Below, piece by piece: positions 1 through 8,793 of a DNA stretch of 64,000 nucleotides. The notes beneath the pieces are model-generated. The model was not told the DNA's origin, did not search any database, and saw only the letters and a program-made list of their open reading frames with translations. The first letter of the stretch is position 1, and every line of letters starts with the position of its first letter. A program made the translations under genes and the position numbers. The DNA is from Chloroflexota bacterium (GTDB lineage: Bacteria; Chloroflexota; Anaerolineae; Anaerolineales; UBA4823): NCBI GenBank assembly GCA_029782365.1, contig JAKOUW010000143.1, positions 1 through 64,000 of the forward strand, given 5' to 3'.

Positions 1-365
1 GGTATCCTCTGCCCTGGCAACGGTGTTCAGGTGGCGCTCAGGTTGCTTTCCAGCAGAGCCTTGTCCTCCGCCCGAACAAACTCATTCTACCATGCCGGAT
101 CGCCTGAAATAATGTTAAAGAATTGCACCGGACATCTCGCCTGACTAAAAGTGGACATTCCGCCCGATTTTTTAAGTACTTCTTATTCCGTTCTTGACAG
201 CCTTTTATTGGTGTATATCCCTGGCGCCGAAAGGCTTGCGATACTGGCGCTGGGGTGGGTGCGGACTCTGTTTGGGAGCAGAGGTAACTCGAAGCGAGCG
301 GAATGCTCGAAAATGACGCAGAAATCCACCCGTCCGCTGCACACGTTGTTTGGCGTTTTTTGACT
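1..365. other. Left edge, no gene recognised
   Basis: I see no convincing coding region, RNA or repeat here. Short open frames exist on both strands but lack ribosome binding sites and recognisable protein features. The stretch follows the 3' end of the minus-strand membrane protein that stops at 366. Confidence 0.4.
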
Positions 366-1307
366 TTACAGAACATCGTCTTTGAAAAATAGCCTTTCGA
401 TTGCACCGCTTGCACGCAAAGACACTGCGCCAAGTAAAAATGCAACAAGCGCAAAGTCTTCTTCTCGTTCAACAATGATTGACCGAAATTGTAATACTGC
501 CCAAATAATAACACCACCTACGAAACCTAAAAGTAGAGCAATGATAGGGCTTAGATAATGCGTTCTCGCTTTGTGCGAGATTTCGCTGTCTTGCAACTTG
601 GAGATTTCAGCATAATAGCCAAGCAGCCCAATTCCATTGAAAACCAAGCCTAGCGTTAGACTTGTGATCATGATATAGGAGACTAAAGTTGTATTTTGAA
701 GTCCTGACGCTTTCATGTACTCAATACCTTTCCTAAAAACGAAAGCAAACAGGTTTAAAAGGAAAAAGAAACCCAAATAATAAAGACCAATAGTTCCCAC
801 TTTTTGAAAGTTTTTTGTACTACTTTTCTTCTCGGTAATAAATTCTGGGATATTGCTGTTGGGAATGTATTTTGCAACATCTTTTATCAAATTACTAGAC
901 GCAAAATCATCAATAAAAGGTGAAAGTTGAATAGTCCTGTCAGAGGCAAGAGGTCGAAGTAACGAGTTTACAAGTTTGTTCTTGTAAAGTGATTCTTTGA
1001 AATATAAATTGGCGAAACCATAAGGGTTGATGTCAACTTTTTCGACTTTATCCCAAGTTGCCTGTACTCTCAATCCGAATGATACTGTTTCAATGCCTTC
1101 GGGCGAAGTGATTATTTTGCTTGTAACAATTCCATAAGTAAGAGTGCCTGAAATGCCGCCAATGATTATCGCTGACCTAATAAAATCTGATGCCTTTCCT
1201 GCAAAATTCCCAAAGAAAATTGGTAAAATGGAAAGGATTACTAATCCAACAGATGAGACGATGAGCACGTATCGCCAAGTTCGGGCAAGAATGTAAGTGT
1301 TCTTCAT
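366..1307 (-). CDS. Multi-pass membrane protein with PH-like segment
   Basis: Hypothetical membrane protein of 313 aa. Two hydrophobic helices lie near residues 12-32 and 45-62. A soluble part follows (about 65-150) whose pattern ITSPEGIETVSFG...W..VEKVDI resembles bacterial PH-like domains, then about four more hydrophobic segments. I chose ATG 1307 because AAGGG lies 8 nt upstream; the frame also opens at TTG 1325. The gene is clearly AT-richer than its neighbours, which suggests acquisition from elsewhere. Function unknown; a membrane-anchored PH-like protein is the best description. Confidence 0.6.
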   Translation of the reverse strand: MKNTYILARTWRYVLIVSSVGLVILSILPIFFGNFAGKASDFIRSAIIIGGISGTLTYGIVTSKIITSPEGIETVSFGLRVQATWDKVEKVDINPYGFANLYFKESLYKNKLVNSLLRPLASDRTIQLSPFIDDFASSNLIKDVAKYIPNSNIPEFITEKKSSTKNFQKVGTIGLYYLGFFFLLNLFAFVFRKGIEYMKASGLQNTTLVSYIMITSLTLGLVFNGIGLLGYYAEISKLQDSEISHKARTHYLSPIIALLLGFVGGVIIWAVLQFRSIIVEREEDFALVAFLLGAVSLRASGAIERLFFKDDVL

Positions 1308-1604
1308 TGATTTTCCCTTATTCAAGACAAACGCCCAACTATTAATTACACTATAAATATACAGTGTGGTATAAAAAACTGCATCCTTGCTAAGGATTCT
1401 TTTTTAGGCTGATACGCTGCCAGTATGATAATGATTCTAGCATAGGTTTTCAAGAACAGCGTTTCCTGGACCCAGCCTGATCCTCCCTTGGGCTAGATCC
1501 CAAAGGGATAGATCAGCGGCGGAGCAGGGCGACAGTCTGGTGACGCCGCGTTTCTATGCTTCTTCTTCCACCGCCAACGATTAATTTGAGCTTATCCAAG
1601 CGAT

Positions 1605-2819
1605 TCAATCATCAATCGCCTGGTAAGAGAGATTCCTGAAGCGTTCCTGGACTGGGTAATCCTCAAAGGGCATATGCTGGGTCATCATCAGGCCGATAAA
1701 ATCTTCCGCAGGGTCGATCCAGAAATAGGTTTGAGCCGCCCCAGACCAACCATACTCGCCGACAGAGGTTAACGCCCTCGCCTCACCTAACGCAGATGTC
1801 ACCCTGAAACCCAACCCAAAACCATGATCCAGCGTCTTAGGGCCAATCTTGATAGGTTTGAGTTGGGCTGGAATGTGATCCGCAGTCATCCAGTCCAGCG
1901 TTTTCCGGCTGAGTAAACGTCCGCCTTCATACCGGCATTGATTGATTAAGCACTCGCAAAAGCTGAGATAGTCACGCAGTGTGGAAATTAACCCTCCCCC
2001 GCCGGAAGGACATTTCGTGGGCGCCGTCACATCGCCAATCAGCCCAACCTCATTTGGTTTCAGGGCAATCGGATCATACAGTTTTTCAGACGTGTAAATC
2101 TGGGCCAGGCGGTTCAGTTTTTCGGCAGGCACATAAAATCCTGTATCCGTCATACCCAGGGGCTTGAATATTCGCTCTTCCAGAAAATCTGCCAGAGGCT
2201 GATCGGCAATGACCTGCACTACGTGGCCTAGAACATCGGCGGCATAACTGTAGCGCCACTGTGTCCCAGGTTGGAACAGCAAGGGCAGCTCAGCAATGCG
2301 ATCCACCACTTCCGCCAGCGACTGGCTGCGTTGAAAGATATTGGGGATGAGCTGGCGGTAAAGGTCTTCGACGGGAGAATCGAAGAACCAGCCGTAGCTC
2401 AGCCCGGCGGTGTGGGTGAGCAGATGGTGCAGCGTAATCGCCGGATCTTGATCCACCAGTCTCGGGCCTAAAAACGTTGACCCGGCGTATACTTTCGTCC
2501 TGGAAAATGCAGGAATAAATTTGGCGACAGGGTCTTTCAGGCTGAAGCGGCCCTCCTCATACAACATCATCAATGCCACGCTCACGATGGGTTTGGTCAT
2601 CGAGTAAATGCGAAAGAGCGCATCTTCCTGCATCGGTTTTCCCATTTCCATATCCATCATGCCATATTTGCCCACATGCACCACTTTGCCTTTGCGCTGG
2701 ACCAGCGTCAGGATGCCGGGCAGCTGGTTGTCTTTGACAAACTGCTCCATTAGGGGTGAGATGCGTGCGAGTCGTTGGGATGACATGCCCACTTCTTCAG
2801 GCGAATAGATTTCCATCAT
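1605..2819 (-). CDS. Beta-lactamase-family serine hydrolase
   Basis: Class C beta-lactamase/esterase-fold serine hydrolase of 404 aa. The catalytic S-x-x-K is seen as SMTK near residue 73, followed by a Tyr motif (YSYAADVLGH) near residue 190, where classical enzymes have YxN. A Gly-rich stretch HGFGLGFRV near residue 334 fits the family. No signal peptide is visible, so it is probably cytoplasmic. Such proteins are usually esterases or peptidases rather than true beta-lactamases, and the substrate cannot be told. It is monocistronic, with GGAGAA a few bases before the ATG. Confidence 0.88.
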   Translation of the reverse strand: MMEIYSPEEVGMSSQRLARISPLMEQFVKDNQLPGILTLVQRKGKVVHVGKYGMMDMEMGKPMQEDALFRIYSMTKPIVSVALMMLYEEGRFSLKDPVAKFIPAFSRTKVYAGSTFLGPRLVDQDPAITLHHLLTHTAGLSYGWFFDSPVEDLYRQLIPNIFQRSQSLAEVVDRIAELPLLFQPGTQWRYSYAADVLGHVVQVIADQPLADFLEERIFKPLGMTDTGFYVPAEKLNRLAQIYTSEKLYDPIALKPNEVGLIGDVTAPTKCPSGGGGLISTLRDYLSFCECLINQCRYEGGRLLSRKTLDWMTADHIPAQLKPIKIGPKTLDHGFGLGFRVTSALGEARALTSVGEYGWSGAAQTYFWIDPAEDFIGLMMTQHMPFEDYPVQERFRNLSYQAIDD

Positions 2820-2951
2820 AATTCTCCTTCACTTAAATAATGCGTCCTGCATCTGCGTACCTGAAGAATCCCGCACGTCAGGAACACGCTGGTTGGGCGG
2901 CATCGCAGGCGCTCGCTCCACCCGCTGTATTTTCGACAGCCAGACTCAAAC

Positions 2952-3254
2952 CTACTTCACCGGGCCGCGTGTGATCGAGGTGAGCTCGTCGATGACGTCA
3001 AATGCCTTCATGCTCAAGGTTGGGTCGCCTTTCATCTCAGCGATAATTGGCCCGTCCAGGTAGGCCTGAACGGCGGCCTCACTGTCAAACAAGTAAATCC
3101 CGCCGGCTTCGCTGTGGGCCTCGTTGATGATCCAGACCTTCCAACGCAAGCCGGGGATGTCTGCGATGGGTTGTGCATAGGGCAAATTTTCTTTCTCATA
3201 CTCGACTCTGGATCCGTTAAGCTTGTAATTGATTTGCAGAATTTGAGCGGACAT
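2952..3254 (-). CDS. YdhR-like dimeric alpha/beta-barrel protein
   Basis: Protein of 100 aa resembling the YdhR mono-oxygenase family: an N-terminal beta strand (ILQINYKL), a central LRWKVWIINE strand and GGIYLFDSEAAVQAYLDG, the strand-helix typical of ferredoxin-like dimeric barrels. The family is poorly characterised, and no cofactor residues can be named from sequence. It sits alone, divergent from a region without a gene, and is about the usual family length. The family assignment is by pattern; the function is unknown. Confidence 0.75.
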   Translation of the reverse strand: MSAQILQINYKLNGSRVEYEKENLPYAQPIADIPGLRWKVWIINEAHSEAGGIYLFDSEAAVQAYLDGPIIAEMKGDPTLSMKAFDVIDELTSITRGPVK

Positions 3255-3615
3255 GACGGCCTTCCTTCACTAAAGGTGTTATCGGTAAATTATTTTTGGA
3301 AGCGGTTAAATAATCCATCCAGGCACACGAATTGTACATGGTGTGTTGATTCAAGCCATCTCGTCTCCTTTCCTGGAAAGCCTGCGGAATCGCAGCCCAA
3401 CAATAAATATGCGGAAAATAAACGTATGAATGACGATTGGTTAGCGTAGGCAGAAGCATCCCGAATAATCAGGGGAAATCAGGATGACCATGCCCAATTA
3501 TACTTCCATCTACCCCGCAGGCAGTTATTCGCAGCAGCCCGCCGGATGAGTAAGATGACTGCCCGCCTGACGGACCAGGCGGTCGCCGGCTGAGGCAATC
3601 CCCAATAAGGTCCCG
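3255..3615. other. Intergenic region, no gene
   Basis: No supported gene. It holds the upstream region of the YdhR-like gene, including a 14-bp word at 3279-3292 (TTATCGGTAAATTA) that recurs inverted at 8443-8456 ahead of the large Ig-domain protein. Otherwise I see nothing. Confidence 0.4.
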
Positions 3616-4140
3616 CTAAGGTTTCACAATGGGCAGTGCATCGACATACACGGTGAGCCTGGTCTCTCCATTTTCTGCAGAGGCGCACGCGATCGGCAGG
3701 CCGGAGTGGGCGTCAAAATAGCCGAATCCCACGAATCCGGAAGCTGAAAACTGGGACTTTTCATTGCAGTAGTGAAATTCGCAAATATTGGATGACTTAT
3801 CAAAATTGCCATACAGCGTCCAGCCGGTGGTGTCGCCGGAGGCTTTGCAGGCCCCGTAACCGGGATCGCCAGGCACCAATCCCTCATAGTCCTGGTAAGC
3901 CTCTGAGATTTGGATCTGCAGTGAGCAGGTGTTATCCGGGAAAGCCGTGAAGGCGGCGCTGGCGCTGGTTGTGCACACATTCCAGTTCTTGATCCTGACC
4001 GAACCTGTGTATTTGACGGGGTAGAATAATAAGAGATGCGGTGTGTCGGTCACGCCTATCGGGCCTACGTCGGCGTCGCAGGCCAGGGAAACCAGGAAAA
4101 CGACCAGGAACGGCAGAAGAATGATTTTGGTCTTAATCAT
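3616..4140 (-). CDS. Putative lipoprotein, unknown function
   Basis: Secreted lipoprotein of 174 aa. It starts MIKTK, has a hydrophobic core, and a lipobox LVSLAC places the lipidated Cys at about residue 20. The mature part has six or more Cys and is Gly/Ser/aromatic-rich. ATG 4140 is chosen because GGAGG lies 7 nt upstream, while the frame extends upstream without support. No family recognised. The Cys content suggests an extracytoplasmic disulfide-bonded domain. Confidence 0.7.
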   Translation of the reverse strand: MIKTKIILLPFLVVFLVSLACDADVGPIGVTDTPHLLLFYPVKYTGSVRIKNWNVCTTSASAAFTAFPDNTCSLQIQISEAYQDYEGLVPGDPGYGACKASGDTTGWTLYGNFDKSSNICEFHYCNEKSQFSASGFVGFGYFDAHSGLPIACASAENGETRLTVYVDALPIVKP

Positions 4141-4498
4141 AGAACCTCCATGAAGAATCCAAACGCTCACATCAGCCTTGCCGGGCATCTTTGCGATGCC
4201 TTATTTTTGATGCCTGTCAGATCGTCTTAATTATTTTAGCATGCTTCTCATGAAGAAGAAACTGCAAGGATTGTCGAAAAACAGGGGTTCTTGCCAGTAG
4301 GGGCGGATCTAAGATCCGCCCTTACCACCACCCGTGGTGCTCTGGCGATCCCACATTATTCCTTTGTAGACAGTCACCGGAATGATTGCTCCGAACGCAG
4401 GCGCGTTATAATGGGCATATGCGCCTCTTCACCCGCGCCGTGCGATGCTGCGCATCGCCGGCGCAAACAGCGAACCAACCTTAGAATAGGAGATAACC
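4141..4498. other. Intergenic region with palindromic repeat
   Basis: No gene. It contains the paired palindromes at 4301-4339 (listed separately) and, at 4491-4496, the ribosome binding site AGGAGA of the VOC gene that starts at 4499. Confidence 0.45.
4301..4339. repeat. Palindromic repeat pair
   Basis: Two adjacent dyads: GGGCGGATCT and AGATCCGCCC separated by one A (4301-4321), then CACCAC-CC-GTGGTG (4326-4339). The same layout, an inverted 10-bp word framed by GTAG/CTAC-like ends and followed by a CCACC...GGTGG dyad, recurs with different core words at 23,640-23,910. This suggests a dispersed repeat family. Confidence 0.6.
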
Positions 4499-4885
4499 AT
4501 GAAACGCGTTACTGGTATTGGCGGTATCTTCTTCAAAGCCAAAGATGCACCGATGATGCAGGCCTGGTATAAGCGCCACCTGGGAATCGACGTCCAGGAC
4601 TGGGGCGGAGCCGCCTTCGATTGGACCGACGCCGAGGGCCAGCCGGTGGCTGGGTCAACGGCCTGGCTGATCGACCCGCAGGAAAGTGATCATTTTGCTC
4701 CGAGCACGGCCTCTTTCATGATCAACTACCGGGTGGAGGACCTGCTCGCCCTGGTCAAGGTCTTGAAGGAAGAAGGCTGCCAGGTGCTCGAGCGGATCGA
4801 CGATTCGGAGTATGGCAAGTTTGCCTGGGTCATCGACCCGGAGGGCAACAAGGTGGAGCTCTGGCAGCCGCCGGCCGGCCAATGA
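4499..4885 (+). CDS. VOC-family (glyoxalase-like) protein
   Basis: Vicinal-oxygen-chelate fold protein of 128 aa. The N-terminal GIGGIFFKAKDAPMMQAWY and C-terminal FAWVIDPEGNKVELWQPP motifs are typical of single-module VOC proteins, with the final Glu (VELW) as a usual metal ligand. The substrate is unknown; families include glyoxalases and antibiotic-binding proteins. AGGAGA precedes the ATG. Its stop overlaps the next start by 4 nt (ATGA), so it is translationally coupled with the DUF1905 gene and then the DinB gene. Confidence 0.88.
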   Translation: MKRVTGIGGIFFKAKDAPMMQAWYKRHLGIDVQDWGGAAFDWTDAEGQPVAGSTAWLIDPQESDHFAPSTASFMINYRVEDLLALVKVLKEEGCQVLERIDDSEYGKFAWVIDPEGNKVELWQPPAGQ

Positions 4886-5199
4886 AATGCCATGCGACGG
4901 AGCGGGAAGAAAGAATATTTGCAGCCACCGTCCAGAAAGTGGACAGTTTTACGTTTGTCGCGCTGCCGTTCTCGCCGCGCGCGGCCTGGGGGGCGCAACC
5001 TCGCTTTCCTGTCTCGGGGATGATCAATGGTTTGGCTGTGCAGGGCACGCTGGGCGTTGAAGGACAAAATTATTTTCTGCGCCTCTCAGCAGCTTGGCTG
5101 CGCGCCAGCGGCATTCAAATCGGCGATCAGGTGACCGTGAAGTTATCCCTGGATGAACACCGCTTGAGTGCCCCGCCCAAGGAGCAGGGCCGGCCTTGA
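4882..5199 (+). CDS. DUF1905-domain protein
   Basis: Small 105-aa protein consisting almost wholly of a DUF1905-like beta-barrel: FVALPF near residue 26, then RFPVSGMINGLAVQGTL and LRASGIQIGDQVTVKLSLDE. In many genomes DUF1905 is fused to a C-terminal YdeI-type domain, which is absent here. It overlaps the VOC gene by 4 nt and the DinB gene by 4 nt, making a tight three-gene operon. Biochemical role unknown. Confidence 0.75.
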   Translation: MKCHATEREERIFAATVQKVDSFTFVALPFSPRAAWGAQPRFPVSGMINGLAVQGTLGVEGQNYFLRLSAAWLRASGIQIGDQVTVKLSLDEHRLSAPPKEQGRP

Positions 5200-5702
5200 A
5201 CAAAAGCGACATCGTGACGCTGGTGCACTTCAACTTTTGGGCCAATGCGCGCATTCTCAGCGCCTGCGAGCGGATTTCGGCCGGCGATTTTACCCGCCAG
5301 CAGATCCCCGACCCCGGCTGGGGCAGCCTGCGCGGCATCCTGGTGCATACGCTGGACACGGAGTACGGCTGGCGCTGTGTCTTACAGGCGCAGGCGGCGC
5401 AGGAAATCCTGGAAGCGGACGATTTCGACGATGCGGCGGCGCTGAAGTCGCGTTGGGAGGCCGAACGCGCCGCCTGGATGGATTATCTCGACCAATTGAG
5501 CGACGAGCGCCTCAACCGGATGTACGGCGATCAGCACCCTGCCGGGCTGCTCAACGGGCCAATGGTGTGGCAGACGATCTTGCACGTGGTTGCCCACGGC
5601 ATCCAGCACCGCAGTGAAGCGGCAGCCATCCTGACGGGATGCGGCCAGCCGCCGGGCGAGCTCGATTTCGATCTTTTCCTGCAGGAAAACCCTGGATTCT
5701 GA
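5196..5702 (+). CDS. DinB-family metal-dependent protein
   Basis: DinB/DfsB-like four-helix bundle protein of 168 aa starting at TTG (overlapping the previous stop as TTGA). It shows LVHFNFWANARIL at the N-terminus and the conserved His sites: His in ILVHTLDTEYGW and the pair in LHVVAHGIQHRSEAA, the usual three-His metal site of the family. Some members are thiol-dependent transferases; this one's substrate is unknown. It is the last gene of the VOC-DUF1905-DinB operon, followed by a strong inverted repeat. Confidence 0.85.
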   Translation: MNKSDIVTLVHFNFWANARILSACERISAGDFTRQQIPDPGWGSLRGILVHTLDTEYGWRCVLQAQAAQEILEADDFDDAAALKSRWEAERAAWMDYLDQLSDERLNRMYGDQHPAGLLNGPMVWQTILHVVAHGIQHRSEAAAILTGCGQPPGELDFDLFLQENPGF

Positions 5703-5735
5703 GCGGACTGACTGCGCCATGACTGCCGGACAAAG

Positions 5736-5780
5736 AAGGGCGAAGCAGGCTGACCAGGCTGGTCAACTTGCTTCGCCCTT
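5736..5780. terminator. Long inverted repeat, possible bidirectional terminator
   Basis: A 12-bp perfect stem (5736-5747 with 5769-5780) encloses a second 6-bp stem (TGACCA/TGGTCA, 5751-5765). It lies between the convergent DinB gene and the large Ig-domain gene. No clear U-run follows on the plus strand, so termination is an inference from position. Confidence 0.45.
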
Positions 5781-5839
5781 ACTTCTAAACGGGTGTGGCG
5801 CCGCGGAATGAGTTCCGTGGACAACCCCGGGTTTTCGCG

Positions 5840-8401
5840 CTACTTTACGACGACATCGTCATACAGCGTGTAGGTTGCGTCACCCGGGTAATTGTCGTCC
5901 CGATTGGTGAGCGTCAGCGTGTAGTTGTGACCGGCAGTCAGCGTCGCCGACACCTGTTTCCAGCCGGCGCCCAGCGTGCAGGTCTTCGCCAGGATCGTCC
6001 TGGTTGAGCCGGCAGTCGTATCGCGCAGGGTCGCCGTGGCCCAGTCGTAGGTCACGGTGTCGGGGCAGGTGACGTTGTACCAGAAAGTCAGGGTGGTTGA
6101 GCCGGCCGGCGCGCTGAAGGATTGGACGATGGAACTGCTGCCGTTGGTGGGCGAGGTGCTGCCCAGCCGGGCGGCATACGTCCCGCCGTGCGCGCCGGAG
6201 GAGGCGACCCCGGTGGTGCCGGAAGCCGTCCAGTTCGCCAGGGTGCCGGTCTCAAAGTCGCCGTTCTTGATCGCATTGGTGGAGGCGGTCACCGTCACGC
6301 TGGCGGCGCCGCTGACACTGCCGCTGGCGGCGGTCACGCTGAACGGCCCGCCCGCGCTGGAGCCGGCCGTGAACAGGCCCGAAGCGCTGATCGTGCCGCC
6401 CCCGCTCACCGACCAGGTGAAGGCGGGCTGCGGGCTCAGCGGATTGCCGAATTGATCCAGGCCGGTGGCGCTGAACTGCTGAGTCCCGCCGGTGGATACC
6501 GTGACGCTGGCGGGAGAGACGGTGATCGAGGTGAGCACCGGCGGCGCTGTCACGGTCACGCTGGCGCTGCCGCTGACGCTGCCGCTGGAGGCGGTCACGC
6601 TGAACGGCCCGCCCGCGCTGGAGCCGGCCGTGAACAGGCCCGAGGCGCTGATCGTGCCGCCCCCGCTCACCGACCAGGTGAAGGCGGGCTGCGGGCTCAG
6701 CGGATTGCCGAATTGATCCAGGGCGGTCGCGCTGAACTGCTGGGTTCCGCCGGTGGCCACCGAAGCGCTGGCGGGAGAGACGGTGATCGAGGTGAGCACC
6801 GGCGGCGCGCTGGTGCACGAGGGGAATTTAAAGGATGCGATCCGTGTGCTCCAGTTGAAGGAACCGCTGGCCTTCAAATACTCGGTCGTATAATAGAAAG
6901 TGCAGTCGTCCACGGGATCGACGGTCATGGCGCTGTAGTCGCCCCAGCGGCTCAGGCTGCCGGTCTGCGAGCCCCCGCCGTTGATGATGGTGGTCTCCGC
7001 CTGGAGTGTGCCGAGCGGATCGCTGGGGACGCGCCCGGTGTAGCGGATGCCCGGATTCAAGGATGCGCTGGACACACTGTAACCCAGGGCGATATCGCCC
7101 ACCTTATCCATGGCGATGCTGCCCATCCAGCGGTAGTTCGCGTCGGGCGCGAACGTGCCCTGCTGATAAACCGTGGGTGCGCCGTTGGGGCTGCGCAGCT
7201 CATACCAGCGCACGCCCACGCTGGAGCCGGCCGTCACCGAGTGGTTGACCACCAGGGCCTCGTGGTCGCCGAAGTTGCGGTACGCCACGCGGTACATCAA
7301 GCGGTCGGCCAGGGAGTCGAGCTTTTGGGTGGTGCCAGACTGGGGAATGCACGTTCCCCCGCCGGAACAGGCCGGGCTGAAGGAAGCCACGGCGATGGAG
7401 GTCGGTCCGGTCAGGGTTGAATTGGCCGGGTTGGCAAAATCGACATGGAATTTCCACAGGTTGAGCGCATTGGTGCCGAAGTTCAGGAAGAAATTCGGCG
7501 ACCCGGCCGGAGGCGGGTTGGAGCCATCCAAATCGGATGGCAAGAGGCCGCCGTAACTGGTACTGAGCTGGAAACACTGCTGGGTGGCGGTCGGATCGCC
7601 CACCAGCATCTTGCTGCGGTCGAAGGCGCACACCTTGCTGCCGGCGAAGGTGACCCCATTGTTAAAGATGTTGTAGCTGATGTAATACCCATCCGGCCAC
7701 ACACCCATCTTGGGGTAATCGGGGAACTGGGTGGTCCCATAGTTGAACGCGTAGCGGTAGTAAGAGCCGGTGGCATCCGAAGTGGTGGACACGGCCACAC
7801 ACTGCAGATAGGGGGTGGTGGAAACGGAGAACTGGGTCAATATCCAGCGGTTGGCCAGTTTGTCATACTGGACGATCGGATCGCCGTCATTGTTGGTCTG
7901 GCAGCCGCCGCCAAAACCGGCCCAGATGGAATTGCCGGCCTTGGGAAAACCCGCCGCAATGGCGCCGGTGGTTTTGTCAAAGACCGCAAAGGAGGTGTTC
8001 ACCCACTGCACATATTGGGTGGCGCCCACGGCGCCGTTGGTGTCGGGCGGCGCAGAATTGACGGCGAAGCCGTAATCGCCGCTGCCAACCCCGGCGATGT
8101 TCAGGCCGCCGGTCGTGGCAACCAGCGGGCCGGGCGAGGTTTGCAAAGCGCCGTCCGGTTGTTTCAAGGCATTGCCCTGGTTTGGCATGACTTTCAGCGG
8201 TTTTTGTTTTTTCTCTTTCGCACTGCTGGCCGTTGGGGCATCACCCGTCAGACTGCTGACCGGGCCGGAGACATCGCTGTAAACCGAGGCGCTCACCTCC
8301 ACATCCCCGATGGGCGGCGCTTTCGCCTGCGCAGGAATGGACGGAGGCGCAACACTGAGCGCCAATGCTAATAACAGGAAAACCGAAATGATCTTTCGCA
8401 T
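5840..8401 (-). CDS. Large secreted protein with two Ig-like (Big) repeats
   Basis: Exported protein of 853 aa. It starts MRKIISVFLLLALALSV with a cleavable signal peptide. ATG 8401 is preferred because GAAGG lies 6 nt upstream; the frame opens at TTG 8407. A large N-terminal region (about 90-530) follows, with Gly/Asn/Asp-rich secreted-protein character. Then come two nearly identical Ig-like domains of about 87 residues, each opening LTSITVSPAS, and a C-terminal jelly-roll-like module (NGDFETGTLANW..., ending YTLYDDVVVK) typical of carbohydrate-binding domains. No catalytic motif is recognised. A cell-surface adhesion or substrate-binding role is inferred. Confidence 0.75.
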   Translation of the reverse strand: MRKIISVFLLLALALSVAPPSIPAQAKAPPIGDVEVSASVYSDVSGPVSSLTGDAPTASSAKEKKQKPLKVMPNQGNALKQPDGALQTSPGPLVATTGGLNIAGVGSGDYGFAVNSAPPDTNGAVGATQYVQWVNTSFAVFDKTTGAIAAGFPKAGNSIWAGFGGGCQTNNDGDPIVQYDKLANRWILTQFSVSTTPYLQCVAVSTTSDATGSYYRYAFNYGTTQFPDYPKMGVWPDGYYISYNIFNNGVTFAGSKVCAFDRSKMLVGDPTATQQCFQLSTSYGGLLPSDLDGSNPPPAGSPNFFLNFGTNALNLWKFHVDFANPANSTLTGPTSIAVASFSPACSGGGTCIPQSGTTQKLDSLADRLMYRVAYRNFGDHEALVVNHSVTAGSSVGVRWYELRSPNGAPTVYQQGTFAPDANYRWMGSIAMDKVGDIALGYSVSSASLNPGIRYTGRVPSDPLGTLQAETTIINGGGSQTGSLSRWGDYSAMTVDPVDDCTFYYTTEYLKASGSFNWSTRIASFKFPSCTSAPPVLTSITVSPASASVATGGTQQFSATALDQFGNPLSPQPAFTWSVSGGGTISASGLFTAGSSAGGPFSVTASSGSVSGSASVTVTAPPVLTSITVSPASVTVSTGGTQQFSATGLDQFGNPLSPQPAFTWSVSGGGTISASGLFTAGSSAGGPFSVTAASGSVSGAASVTVTASTNAIKNGDFETGTLANWTASGTTGVASSGAHGGTYAARLGSTSPTNGSSSIVQSFSAPAGSTTLTFWYNVTCPDTVTYDWATATLRDTTAGSTRTILAKTCTLGAGWKQVSATLTAGHNYTLTLTNRDDNYPGDATYTLYDDVVVK
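6289..6810 (-). repeat. Two-copy direct repeat encoding Ig-like domains
   Basis: About 260 bp is repeated almost identically in tandem inside the large secreted-protein gene, encoding its two Ig-like domains. The near identity at DNA level implies recent duplication or gene conversion. Confidence 0.8.
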
Positions 8402-8793
8402 GATCAACCTTCCTTTTTTAACATTCTTAACGGTTTGATTGGTAATTTACCGATAAACTCTATCGGCAATATCCCGATTATACAATGCCTAAAACGAACA
8501 AAGGCGCCAATCCCCAATTTCTATGCAGTTACTCATTTAATACAGGCGATTGTTAATCCTTCCCTGCGCTCAACCTGGCCGCCGCCCGCTGTTGGGCAGA
8601 CGCCATGTCCAGGGCGGAAGCGGCCGTTGTGACGGGGCAGATCAACATGGCAATGGGCCAGGCGCATGGGCCGGCTTGCCAGGATCCTACAGCCGGGAGG
8701 CTGTGTTATTGTGACTTATTTGATATAATTTCGAACAATAATCCAGGGCATTGATAATGCTAAATTCTGCCGTACGGCAGGGAGGCTGATAAC
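8402..8793. promoter_or_regulatory. Divergent intergenic region with dyads
   Basis: This separates the Ig-domain gene from the acidic protein gene. It carries CCGATA-AACTC-TATCGG (8450-8466), about 50 bp upstream of the minus-strand start, a TATAAT hexamer at 8724-8729, and a perfect 14-bp palindrome CTGCCGTACGGCAG (8767-8780) just before the ribosome binding site of the plus-strand gene. The last could be an operator or an RNA hairpin; no known family matches. Confidence 0.35.

Noticed and set aside
6122-7420. Long plus-strand open frame of 432 codons
   Set aside because: It is antisense to the large secreted-protein gene. The frame is open only because of the biased codon use of the Ig-like repeats, and it is Gly/Ala/Arg-rich without domains.
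8707-8735. Strong promoter before the acidic protein gene
   Set aside because: TATAAT is present, but no -35 hexamer lies at suitable spacing, so only the hexamer is noted.
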